Source: Trichobilharzia regenti (lineage: Eukaryota; Platyhelminthes; Trematoda; Strigeidida; Schistosomatidae). Taken from it: a stretch of 64,000 bases of DNA. The notes beneath the pieces were generated by a model. That model ran no database searches. It saw only the letters and a program-made list of their open reading frames with translations, and was not told the DNA's origin. This document shows positions 32,522 to 43,522 of this stretch, in pieces. Within the stretch, counting starts at the first letter, position 1. Each line of letters starts with the position of its first letter. The stretch covers positions 85,941,168 to 86,005,167 of the forward strand of contig OX235270.1 of the NCBI GenBank assembly GCA_944472135.2, read 5' to 3'. The translations under genes were made by a program, and so were the position numbers.

Positions 32522-34134
32522 ATTAGTTAATTGTACACATCTTTAATTTAACCTTTCCAGTGCCATATGCAACACTTTGTTTAAAAGGCTGAGTCTGATG
32601 AATATTGTCAGTGAATAACTTCAACACTTTAATGGAGTGTATTTCTTTATTAGATAAGTATACACTGGTACTGAAATACATGATATACAAGTAAGTCCGG
32701 AATATCATTCGACACGCAATTTCAGATATACACGCCTAACATACATTTGATGAAATTATAAAAAGATGATGCAATGTTTAAAATACTGAACTCCCCTGAA
32801 TAGTCACTGGAGTGTAATCAGTGTCATGTGTCTACTCCCTAGTATTGATGGTGACTGAATTCTATGAGTTAGATGTGCAATATGGTCACCAAGCTAGGTG
32901 AAACGCATGTTCGATGTGACCTTTAGACGTATTAAGTTTCACTGATTCTCAAGTGATTTTTATTTCTTATACACCTCACTACACTATTTTGTCCTCCTTG
33001 AAATATTAGACAAAAAAATGACAACAACAAGAAACTCAGTTCTTTAATGCCCTGATTGGTAATCTCTTTCAAATAAATATTACCTATGGAACTAATACAT
33101 CACTAGAAAATATGTTTCGTGTCTTACTCAACTCTGACTTCGGTTTTAAAAGCCTCAGTAGTGGTATGCCTTTGTTGTTGGTTCAGTTTCGTTTCTGAAA
33201 AAGAAATTTTATGAGTAGCTTGAAGACAAAACTGTGTATAGATAGATATCATGCTTGATATCATATATTGCTACCAAGTCTTCCAGAATAAATGCTTTTA
33301 TTTCCAAAGTTTAGCACCTTCTTTACACCTTGTTATCAAACTGCTCATCGTTTATTTCACATTAGATTAGTTCCCGACTAGGTTATAAAATGCGAAAGTC
33401 CTTCTGACATGTTATCAATCAAGAAATGATAGAGAATGTGTGACACTTACTTGACAACATGGATAAGCAGAAACCCTATTATTTATTTGCACCTGTGGTT
33501 CATCACTGATATTTCTGCTCAAAACTGATCAGTCTTATTATCATATACGAGCCCCTGAACTAATAGCCTGAAGTTACATAGAAATCCTACTTTGAATTGG
33601 ATCATTGTTTGGTTTTACGATGTTTCTCAAGCAAGGTGATTTAACTATGAGACTAAGTTATTCATTCTTTTCACAAACCAAATAGAATAAAGAAATTGTC
33701 AACAAGTAGTAGACAGCAAGTGAGGCCAGTAGTTCCAGACTTTATTTTCTAAAGTAAGTGAATGTAAGTATGACTCATTAGACCACTTCAATTTTTCAGT
33801 CACGGAACATTTTCAAATAAATATCGATTCACAAAATAGCTAAGGGCATATAATATGTAGGCAGTGGTGATTCAGCAGCATCTGATTTTTCACATTAAAT
33901 GTCATTAAGACAGATGAAATAATCTGCACTTGGAATTTTGGAAAGCACTAGTTTTCGCATTGAGATAATGGAAATTAAGGATACTGGAATAATGCATATA
34001 TAACCAAGATTTTTCTATTCTTAACAGTGCAACAGTCATTTTTCCCTCTTCGAGTCAATCACCCTTTCTTGTTTAACAAGATCAGTTTGGAAAATCAAAG
34101 TTATGTGATGCAGCTTAGTATACAAACACATCAC
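32522..34134. other. Intergenic, nothing recognised
   Basis: No coding or repeat identity recognised. Confidence 0.45.
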
Positions 34135-34215
34135 CTACAGAACCATTGAAAATCAGGAAACGTTTGACAGTTGTTCAGTCCTGCTTGGTATTTGAAGATG
34201 CTGCGTTCAACCGAC
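34135..34215 (-). repeat. Class-A hammerhead repeat remnant
   Basis: AGAACCATTGAAAATCAGG, then GACAGTTGTTCAGTCCTG, follow the order of the minus-oriented class-A ends at 45.56 and 50.73 kb, but the ribozyme core is unrecognisable. Confidence 0.45.
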
Positions 34216-34429
34216 ATTTAATTTATATAATGAAATAGACAGAATGATACACATTGGAGTGTATGAGCCAGTTCTTTTCTAAGGGAAACTTAGTATTTCA
34301 CAGAATTCAGTATAAGTCTTCATATTTGGTAGGGTGACACCACATTACTGAAATACTAGCAGTGTTAAAACCACTTATCTCTATTAAGCTATACTGGTAA
34401 CAGCTTTTAGTGTAAAAAATGACTGCTCT

Positions 34430-35150
34430 GTAAATGTTGGCTTTCGGCAAATCGCTCTTTTTAACGTTCCATCCTCCCTTCTATCCAGCATCACATCTAA
34501 GAGGTGAACTGCGGATTTCAACTCTTCTTCAATAGCGAAAAGCATAAATGGATGAGAACCACTAAATTTTCCAAGAGGCTCGGTAGTTGACTAATTGTCA
34601 TCATAAATGATGGTGTCGTCAATATGTCACTTGTACATATGTAGACTCGAGACTGTTTCTTTCAATGGACCACTCCCTAAGCTCTCCATGAAGACATCCG
34701 CTAGGAGAGGTCCTTATGGAGACTGTAAGATGACTCCATCGCTTTGATTATAGATGCCATCGTTAAATCTAAACCACACATTAAGCGTACATCTCAATAA
34801 CAGCTGCTTCAGACGGTTAGTTAGCACTCCAATATTTATACATCTTAGGTCGATGTAATCTAATCACATAACAGATAGTTTCTACTAAAGGTGCACTTAT
34901 GAATAAAGATCAAACATCTAATGAAATTATATGCTTGCCGGTCAGCGTAGGTGACGAGGTCGAAAGTGTCCAAAAGGCTAAGTTAACTTAGATGTGATCT
35001 TATCGGTTCAAGAATTTCATCGAGCCATTTAGCTGTAGAATGTTAAGGGGAGTTCAACATATCCAGTACAGGTAGCAGAGGGATACCATCTTTGTTCACC
35101 TTAGGAAGACAATAAAAATGAGAGATGGTTGAACCAGACGGTTTGAGATG

Positions 35151-35207
<57 letters not shown>

Positions 35208-35660
35208 AGTAATAATAGATTCACCCTTCAACTTCTTGAAAGTTCTTCACAATTCAATCTCAATGCTCTCCGTTCTATCTTTCTGGCTGATTGATTTTAA
35301 AATTCCTTCACAGATAATGGTACATAATTTGTTAATGTAATCCTCACGATTTAAAATAAATGTGCACGATCCTTTATGCGAACGAATTAGTATTACATCC
35401 TTGTTATTCAACACTGCATTCAGTTGTCTTTTATTCTGTTTTGACATCATTTGTCGTTGTCTGCATTGCGCTTTTAAGCACTGATAGTAACAATGCAGTA
35501 TGGCAGACTTGAGTTGTTCTAGGTCTTCACCAGAAGTCAGAAAAAGGTCCTTTGTCTGAGACATAAGATTTCCAAACTTCACCTTTGTACCTAATTCATC
35601 AACTCTGGATGAAATACTACAGAACTTAGGACCAAGAGATAGGATTTTCATCAGAATATC
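34430..35660 (-). mobile_element. Penelope-like element A, degenerate RT part
   Basis: Minus strand. Frame 35651-35247 is the N-terminal part (LSLGPKFCSISSRVDELG, FGNLMSQTKDLF, then HKGSCTFILNREDYINKL). After a (TA)n expansion comes STISHFYCLPKVNKDG (RT palm entry). Further on, in other frames, HIDDTIIYDD (near 34600-34630, the Y-DD-type catalytic block) and LLDVMLDRREDG..RKPTF. Several stops and frame changes. The GIY-YIG end is missing. Confidence 0.8.
35153..35204. repeat. (TA)n microsatellite inside a Penelope frame
   Basis: 52-bp TA run that interrupts the Penelope coding remnant and is translated in frame as an Ile-Tyr repeat. Confidence 0.95.
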
Positions 35661-37655
35661 AGACAGTTATACCAGAATAATTAAAGACATATTTTCCTGG
35701 TGAATCCACGATCTTCATAATAGATTCGGTCGTTTTGTGACTTCCCGCTTTTCAGAGGTTTAATCCTGATACCATCCAGTTTTGCGTCAATGCACTGTCT
35801 CCACCAGTAAATCTGATTCTGAGCTCTGATATCAACTTCATTTTCGAAGCATTACTTGTGTGATTTTTGTGATGTGTCCACGACAACATAAATAATCCTT
35901 TTGCTCTTAACAACTGTATTAATTTCTAGTTATTGCTCCTTAGCTGATTATTTTCTTCGAAAGTGGACTTCTGTCAGTCTACGTCATTCACTTGTAATAG
36001 TTTTTGGTGACTTCAATGATGCGGTGGTACTTCTTCATTTTCATTAAATCAGTATTGTGCTCAAAATTTATAAGACCTTTAATTTTAACAGTAAACATCC
36101 AAGGAGTCACCATAGACTCCTATTCTATGCTTGAAAAACTGTCGAGCAAATAACTGCATTAGCAATTGACTGGAGACTCGGAACAAATAATGAACATTTG
36201 AACTATTGTTGTTGACTAACGGAAGCAGTGTGAATCGTCTCGCTTGGTAATTAATTTTACCTGAACAGAACAAATGGTCTGCATCACCACTTTTTACCAT
36301 TTTCATACGTCAGCAATTTCATTGGAACTCATCTTTTTGGGATGCTTCAGAAACGTGAAACTAGTATATTTTGAATGCTAGATTAATCTTAACTTTTCGA
36401 TGACCCTTTGTAACACCATCAACAGATGCATGTTAAACATGGAGTCAAAGCGTCAAAAACATGATTCGAAGATAAGATCATCTTAAGTAACAAAACGACA
36501 TTGTAGAATATTAATGAAAGCATATTGAAAGCTTTATGGTTTTGGATCACGATGAAATGGATAAAGATTCAGTCAAAACTTAACTAAGACGTTCTTGTAT
36601 AGCTTAATACCGTATCCTGTTAGCAAATACTTCTGATCCTTATGAGCAATTAAAAACCATTTACAGTAATCAGCAGTACTTTCCGGCCATTTCAAAGTGG
36701 ACAGTTGTTTCATGCGTCTAAAACCAAGTTCATCATCAGTATGTGCAGCATTTTGCACATCGAAGCGTGTAGTTTATGAATGGCAAATTTGATTCAAACT
36801 GCTCCACTTGTCTTGTTGATACTTTTGGAAAGTTAAATGAAACTGTTCTAACGGTTGAGACATTTTTTGACCACCGTTATCGATGAACCAAAACTTTCCT
36901 CACTGATTTGGCTGTGTCGGCAAAATATAAACCTTTAATTCAAGACCATGTGATTAGTAAGTGCTAAAACAATCTTAACCCACGTTCATGTGATATAAAT
37001 ATAAGTGCATTTAACATTATCTTCAGGTCTATTCTTATTACTATATCTTCTACATACAATTCAGTACTTAATTTGATCTATCAGGCCTCAGACACAAACG
37101 TTATACAATTTAAAGTTACTCATAAATCCAAGAAAAACACAGTTTTGTTCATATTTGATTTTTAAAAGGAGTTACACTGAAATTACGCGACTAAATCTCC
37201 TCTTTTCAAGGCATTATAATCTACAAATGAATCTCAACTAATTCAAACGAGTTCGAGTTTGCCTATGTAGATGGCTGGAATCTGACTGGATTTTACAAGT
37301 TGAACCTCAGAATTTAATTTAATTGATTACAAATTTAATGGATAGGTCACAAATAGAGGAAGAAGTTACCCAGTGATATGATTATGTGAGTCTAGTTGGC
37401 GAATATCGCTAGCGAATATTTCTTATAGTAATCCAAAGTCGGAGCCATATGCTGATCTTAGATAATGAAATGTGACATCAAACTAAAACACTGTTGGTCA
37501 GCATGCCTAAAATCACTGCTTTCACTGAATATTATATACTTATTAATCTACCATGATTATTTTTACTCTGCTTAATTCTCAACTCAGGTTGTGAACAACC
37601 GGTTGGTTGGAAATTCTGTGTCAGCTTATATTGCCAGTGTCAAATTTTGAGTCTT
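35661..37655. other. Intergenic with unidentified coding remnants
   Basis: Minus-strand frames at 36758-36573 (DDELGFRRMKQLSTLKWPE, then ADYCKWFLIAHKDQKYLLTG) and 36306-36085 (LFCSGKINYQARRFTLLP) have protein-like composition and may be pieces of one decayed transposon or pseudogene. I do not recognise the family. Confidence 0.4.
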
Positions 37656-37660
37656 ATTTC

Positions 37661-37982
37661 TGATAGGATCCCACACACTTTGTTATTGACTGTTAATCTC
37701 GCATACATGGTATATTATCATTTCTCACGCACTTTGTTATTGACTATTACGATAATTTATTTCAAATGCTGTTAGCTGTCTATATTGTTGTAAAATGTAT
37801 GAATACCATGACTTTCTTTGTCGTTGTTGTTGTACTACAATACACAGTCACAGTCCAGCCTTTGTCTTTTGATATTTGCGTGCTTCACTGAATCGGAAGG
37901 TACCACAGCAGATAGGCATATTAGTCAGGCGCAGACAGAACAAGACGACAACGTCCTCATTCAATTCCCTACAGTTATAACA
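37661..37982 (+). repeat. 5' LTR
   Basis: 322 bp, TGATAGGATCCC.. to ..TTATAACA. Contains an internal direct repeat (CACTTTGTTATTGACT at ~37676 and ~37729). The near-identical partner is at 40211-40533. Confidence 0.93.
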
Positions 37983-38076
37983 AATTGGCGACGGGGTTTA
38001 CCTTAATTCATTGCAGTTATTCTGTTCAGCGCAGCTATAGAACATTTTTGACTGTGTTAATTACAACCCAATTACA

Positions 38077-39009
38077 ATGTCTATCTCTCTGGACGATCTC
38101 AAATCTATCTTGCAGCAGCAGCAAGTTCAGAATGAAGCAGCTCAACTAAAATTAATCGAAGCTCTCACTCAGAAGCTGTCCATTCAAGTTCCATCAACAT
38201 CTCATTCACACAAATATGAAAGCATCTCAAATTCCATCAGTGAGTTCAACTACGACCCAATATCTGGTCTCGTATTTGATGCATGGTTCAATCGTTACGA
38301 AGACGTTTTCCGTATTGAATGCTACATGTTTGATGATGCTGCCAAAGTCCGATTGTTACTAAGAAAACTTGGTACTGTTGAGCACAACAGATATGTTAAC
38401 TTCATTCTGCCCAAGAACCCACGTGAGTTATCATTCGATGAGACAGTCACCGTTTTATCACAAATCTTTGGTGAACAGTCATCCATGTTTAATATTCGGT
38501 ATCAATGTTTTCAGTTGACAAAAATGCCTTCCGATGATTATGTCACTTACGCTGGCAAAGTGAACAAGGAATGTGAAAGGTTCAAACCACACGAAATGAC
38601 ATCAGATCAGTTCAAGTGTTTGATTTTTATTTGTGGGTTGAAGAACCCAGAAGATACTGACATAAGAACTCGACTTCTGTCACTCGTGGAACAAGACCCG
38701 AAAATGACTTTACAAATGGTGACAGCAGAATGCCTACACTTAATCAACTTGAAGCACGATACTGCTATGGTGGAGTGCAAACGACAGTCGTCTGAATTTG
38801 GTTCAATTAACACAGTGAAAAGTCCTCCGATCACCGTTAAGCACACAGCACGTCAGTCTCAGAATTCAGCTAAACCTCCTTCAGTGTGCTGGCACTGTGG
38901 TTCGTGGCATTTTGTCAAGTTCTGTCCTTTCAAGAAACATAAATGCCGTAATTGTCACCGTTTTGGACATAAAGAGGGTTACTGTCCACCGCAGAAAAAT
39001 CTTCGGTGA
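38077..39009 (+). CDS. gag: Gag polyprotein of the LTR element
   Basis: 310 codons, ATG in good context 95 bases after the 5' LTR. The N-terminus is a short Gln-rich helix (ILQQQQVQNEAAQLKLIEAL). A capsid-like core follows (FDAWFNRYEDVFRI, LLRKLGTVEHNRYVNFILP, FGEQSSMFNIRYQCF), then a basic linker and two zinc knuckles near residues 268-303. The first is C-X2-C-X3-H-X4-C and the second canonical C-X2-C-X4-H-X4-C. It would form the retrotransposon particle and bind its RNA. No stop or frameshift within. Its end overlaps the start of the pol frame, which lies in the -1 frame. Confidence 0.9.
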   Translation: MSISLDDLKSILQQQQVQNEAAQLKLIEALTQKLSIQVPSTSHSHKYESISNSISEFNYDPISGLVFDAWFNRYEDVFRIECYMFDDAAKVRLLLRKLGTVEHNRYVNFILPKNPRELSFDETVTVLSQIFGEQSSMFNIRYQCFQLTKMPSDDYVTYAGKVNKECERFKPHEMTSDQFKCLIFICGLKNPEDTDIRTRLLSLVEQDPKMTLQMVTAECLHLINLKHDTAMVECKRQSSEFGSINTVKSPPITVKHTARQSQNSAKPPSVCWHCGSWHFVKFCPFKKHKCRNCHRFGHKEGYCPPQKNLR

Positions 39010-40213
39010 GGAACAGAAGTAGTCGTTTCAAGCCGAAACAATCTCCTCGAGTACAGACCATTTTCACAACTTCCAAAGTCGATTTCGCCAGCAAACGTAA
39101 GTACATTACACTAGGTATTAACGGCAAACATATTCGTCTTCAGTTGGATACGGCATCAGATATCACCTTAATTTCCCGAACTACGTGGCGCAAACTTGGT
39201 GCCCACAGATTCTGCCGACCGAGCATGTCGCCAAGAATGTCTCTGGAGATATACTGAAACTCGTGGGTGAGATAAATTGCCAGGTTCAGTTTGGTGAGCA
39301 TCAGTTCAATGGTGTATGTTACGTCACAAACTACCATGATTTGAATTTGCTTGGTCTTGACTGGTTAGACAAGCTCCATATCTTCAATGTACCATTAAAT
39401 TCAGTATGCTCTAATGTTTCGTCCTCACCACACAACGTTGTTCCCGGACATGTATCTGATCAATCTCTCTTGCAACGCCTGCGTCAAAAGCACGCTTCTG
39501 TCTTCCAGGACAAACTTGGTTGCTGCAAACTGTTTGGCATCCAGCATATTCGTAGCCCCCCGTATCATCCCCAATCGAATGGACAGGCTGAACGTTTCGT
39601 CGACACCTTTAAGCGTGCTTATGCAAAAGCGAAGGGGGAGGGAACAACAGAAGAAATTTTGGATAGATTCTTGCTGCATTATCGTACGACGCCAAATCCT
39701 TCCGCCTCAAATCAGTTATCCCCAGCGGAAATTATGTTTGGCCGGAAGATCAGAACTGCCCTCGACTCAATTAAGCCTAGGCAAGTAAAGCAGGGCTGCA
39801 GAAATACAAAAATGGAAAACCAATTCAATCGCCATCACGGAGCTAAACGTCGAGTTTTCAAATTGTATCAGCAAGTTTATGTACGAGATTTTCGCTATTC
39901 ACCTCCGAGATGGATTCGAGGACAAATAGTGGGGCAGAAAGGAAGGGTTTTATACAAAGTGAATGTAGAAGGACAGTTATGTGTCAGACACACGAATCAT
40001 ATACGAGATGCGTCAGATAGACCCGACAATGGGAGACGAGACCTCACGTTAGAAGTATTAGTAGATACATTTAATCTTCCGCAGCCGGAAGCCCGGGACA
40101 CAGATCACACTCTATCCAGTACCACGCGAAGGTCAACTCGACAAAGAAGAGCTCCGAAACCTTTTCAAATAGATCCAAAAAGCAAGTCCTACACTTTTTA
40201 CGGGGAGAGGTGA
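39006..40213 (+). pseudogene. pol: Pol remnant: protease plus integrase C-terminal part
   Basis: First frame (39006-39257, -1 to gag) holds the retropepsin start ITLGINGKHIRLQLDTASD with the catalytic D-T-A triad (commonly D-S/T-G). A one-base deletion in a C run at 39202-39204 moves the reading to the frame 39185-40213. That frame continues the protease (LNLLGLDWL is its C-terminal strand) and the linker SLLQRLRQKHASVFQDKLG. At about 39523 it jumps straight to integrase: SPPYHPQSNGQAERF with the last catalytic Glu, FLLHYRTTPNP, AEIMFGRKIRT, then a GPY/F-like module (PPRWIRGQIVGQKGRVLY). RT, RNase H and the first two integrase Asp residues are absent. Confidence 0.9.
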
Positions 40214-40533
40214 TAGGATCCCACACACTTTGTTATTGACTGTTAATCTCGCATACATGGTATATTATCATTTCTCACGCACTTTGTTATTGACTATTAC
40301 GATCAATTATTTCAAATGCTGTTAGCTGTCTATATTGTTGTAAAATGTATGAATACCATGACTTTCTTTGTCGTTGTTGTTGTACTACAATACACAGTCA
40401 CAGTCCAGCCTTTGTCTTTTGATATTTGCGTGCTTCACTGAATCGGAAGGTACCACAAGCAGATAGGCATATTAGTCAGGCGCAGACAGAACAAGACGAC
40501 AACGTCCTCATTCAATTCTCTGCAGTTGTAACA
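40211..40533 (+). repeat. 3' LTR
   Basis: 323 bp, starting directly after the purine tract. Differs from the 5' LTR at roughly six positions, mostly near its end (TTCTCTGCAGTTGTAACA against TTCCCTACAGTTATAACA). Confidence 0.93.
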
Positions 40534-41811
40534 ATTACTCAACCATCTTTGTTTCCCAACCTCCGACCCCACCGTCGCCATTCACGTTCATAACAAAGCA
40601 ATACACATGCTTCTGCATAGTATAATGAAAAATCAAGACGTTAAATAACTAAATGTGACGGAAAATTTGACATTTTATATTAAATAGAGGAGTGAAACGG
40701 AGCACAAAACTAAATTCAATGATTCAATTTGTATTTGAATTTGTTTAGATTTAAGCAACAGAATTTACACGTTGATGAATTTCTTTTAATACACGGATTA
40801 TTCATTGTAAATGTGAAATTCTCAGTGAAATCACATTTCTGGATGGATTTTACTCTAGAAATTTCTGTTTGTATTATGCTTTGTAAACATTTGGTGTTTG
40901 AGTTTTAAAACAATGCATACAAATCATATGATCATCATAAAAACAAATAATGCCATTAAGTTAAGAATATGTTTATCAATTACACTGAGAAAGTATCTAT
41001 CTAGATGTAGGTCGTAATACAGATGAAATTCTCTTGTAGTCCAATCACTGATGGTATCATAATGATACATATTCATTGAGTTAGAAATAGTGCTTTAATT
41101 ACTATAGTCAACTTGGCACTAACTACTGAAATTTAATAGTCTGCAACTTAGTCTAATAGAGTATAACTGTCTAAATCAATAATCGTCAGTCAGGTAAACA
41201 CATTCATACTTTTAATTTGAAATTTTTCATAGTGTTAACAAGAATATTGATACTTGCACATGCACTTCTTGAGCGTTGTTTTGGATAAGTATACTTGAGT
41301 TCTACTTACATATTTATACAGTTAAGCGGTATTGTACTTTGAGTCAACCTACTGAAGTTTCTGAACAATCACTGTGACTGCATTGAATGAAAAAGCATAT
41401 GTGACATTTGGTTGTAGGTCCTAAGGTTAAATTTACTAACCTGTTGTCAGTGTCTATGTGCAGATAAATTAGTATTTGCACATAATAGTCTTAGTAGATA
41501 AGATTATTTTAGTGCGGAAATTCACAAGCTGGTTTGGAGAATGTTTATAAAGTCGGATGTTTCATACATGGGTGAAACAATGAGTCATGTCTGTTTGTCT
41601 ATTTGGTACGTGTGACGGGATATTTCATTATCCTAATTCTATTGGTTATTCCTACCTATGTGACAATGATTAATTCTGCTTCCATTAATATTTTATTTTT
41701 AAGTATGTTTGAAGAACAGTGTAAACGAATTCTGTTGGGAACTACCTAGTTATATGTCGAAATTTCGGTTAGTATGGAGTTACTACTACCAAATCTTATT
41801 GTTTTTGCTTT
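40534..41811. other. Intergenic, nothing recognised
   Basis: AT-rich; no coding or repeat identity recognised. Confidence 0.45.
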
Positions 41812-42005
41812 TTTTTTAAAATTTTTTTTATTACAGCTTGATTCCACACTGTATTTTCGCTACAAGTTTGGAATTTTCAGCATGGATATCGGTAGCCCAA
41901 ATTTTGCAGGCCGACCGTAGATATCAGGTGTGCGTCGGCAGGGGGTCGAACCTCGGACGATGTGCATGGTCGACGAGAGTCCTAACCACTGTGCCACCGA
42001 CGCAT
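41812..42005 (-). mobile_element. tRNA-derived SINE, type 1
   Basis: Reverse strand: GTGGCACAGTGGTTAGGA A-box, GAGGTTCGACCCCC B-box, GGGCTACCGATATCC, GCTGAAAATTCCAAACTTG, GTGTGGAATCAAGCTGTAA and an A-rich tail. A (TA)n run abuts the head. Confidence 0.85.
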
Positions 42006-42084
42006 ATATATGTATATATATATCCGATGTAAGAGGAGGGGCTGAGTTATGCCTGAGTGCCTTAACTTCTTAATGTAAAAAGTC

Positions 42085-42335
42085 AGACGAAACATTCTTC
42101 CAGAAATCGATAAGACATGGAAAGACTAGGATAGGTTAGAAGAATTAATCCAAGATACTTAACTTCAGACTTGATTTCTATATCAATATCATCAATTTTG
42201 CAACGGTCATGGGAACCAACAGCTTCATTTAACTTACTTTTAAATCGGAAACTAAAATTAACAGTCTGACATTTAGAAGGATTTAGTTTAAGACCATTAG
42301 ACTGTATAGTTTGAGAATGATATTGCCGAAAAGAC
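42085..42335 (-). mobile_element. CR1-clade LINE, internal RT fragment
   Basis: No start codon, so easily missed. Reverse strand reads NGLKLNPSKCQTVNFSFR, then KSKLNEAVGSHDRCKID and SEVKYLGLIL. This corresponds to residues ~710-770 of the intact CR1 (GLTLNPSKCQTVDFSFR, SNAKYLGLVI). Both ends are truncated. Confidence 0.85.
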
Positions 42336-42751
42336 TGACTCTTTGCTGAACACCTTTAATTTTATATGACTCAACGCGAATTTTAAACTTTTTCATTTAA
42401 TTTTATTCTTATACATTTGATCATAGGGAATAATAAAAAGACAGTTGCATCGAAGAAAATTTTCTTTTCGACAAAGTCATCGTCAACTAGGCTGTAGATC
42501 TGTGTATTTATAGATAGTGTGTGTGTGAGAAAGTTCCAGAATTATTTCCGCTTAAAGATCAAATTATTAAAATTACAATTAGAAATTACAATGCCATAAT
42601 GAACAGGGGGACGGGCACCAGCTCTGTTTAGTGCTCAATGCGGAAAACACTTCCTAATTTAATTCAAAGAAATACACAGTAAGATCATCATTTTTAAATT
42701 CTCAAGACATGCAGAATTCTAAAGTAAAACTGTAAATAATATGAAGTAATA
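42336..42751. other. Intergenic, nothing recognised
   Basis: No identity recognised. Confidence 0.4.
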
Positions 42752-43522
42752 TAAGCAACAAGTTGGCAGAAGAAGCATCAAAGATAGGACTTCAGGTGAA
42801 CATAGGGAAAACATAGGTGATGAAGATTCTTGGCCAACACCAACAGCAGCAACAACAACAGACAACAATCACCATAAACGGGAGGAACCTGAAAGAAAAC
42901 AACCTCCTTTACCTACCCACCTACCAAGAAAGCATCGTTTCAACTACAGGAGGGCGGAACTGACGAGGATATCAAAGCCAGAATCGAAAAAGCAAGACAA
43001 GCTTTCATTACTCTCAAATCTGTGTGGAGGTCAACAACACTCAGCATCAAAAATAACATCCGGATTTTCAACTCCAATGTGAAGTCAGTGCTACTATACG
43101 GATCAGAGACTTGGCGCGTCATAAAGAGTATCTCAAACAAACTACAGACCTTCATTAACAGTTGCCTTCGCTCAATACTCAAGATCAGATTTCCGACCAG
43201 AAAAGATCAGCAACAGGGATCTCTGGGAGCGAACCAACCCATCGGGAACCGATTGTGAAACAGATAGGCAGGAAGAAATGGAGATGGACTGGCCATACGC
43301 TGAGGAAATCATCAAGTGACATCACTAGACAAGCCATCGTTCGAGTGTAACCCGAAAGGGAAGCGGCGAGTTGGTCGTCAGTGCGAGGGTGACTTGGAGG
43401 AGGTCATGTGAAGAGGAGATGAAAGCATGTGGGGTGAAAACGTTGGCAGAGAACCGAACGCAATGGAGACGCGCGGCTGAAGCCCTATGTTCCTCTAGGA
43501 ATTAAAAGAAATAATAATAATA
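42752..43522 (+). mobile_element. RTE-type LINE (SR2-like), 3' part
   Basis: NKLAEEASKIGLQVNIGKT-like start, then INGRNLKEN, IKARIEKARQAFITLKSVW, NSNVKSVLLYGSETWRVIKSIS, NKLQTFINSCLRSILKI, IVKQIGRKKWRWTGHTLRK and a tail ending before (AAT)n. Spread over several frames with a shortened C-terminus. Same family as 17478, 25338 and 58955. Confidence 0.85.

Larger units (their letters stand above)
37661..40533 (+). mobile_element. Gypsy-type LTR retrotransposon, internally deleted
   Basis: 2.87-kb element. LTRs at 37661-37982 and 40211-40533 (TG...CA) differ at about six positions. A primer-binding-site-like TGGCGACGGGGT starts at 37986, three bases after the LTR, and a purine tract GGGGAGAGG abuts the 3' LTR. 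The flanks ATTTC and ATTAC could be a 5-bp target duplication with one change. gag is intact; pol keeps protease and the end of integrase only. There is no reverse transcriptase or RNase H, so movement needs enzymes from a related full element. Confidence 0.92.

Noticed and set aside
35043..35231. Frame with a long Ile-Tyr repeat as a gene
   Set aside because: It is a (TA)n microsatellite inside a Penelope remnant, not a separate protein.
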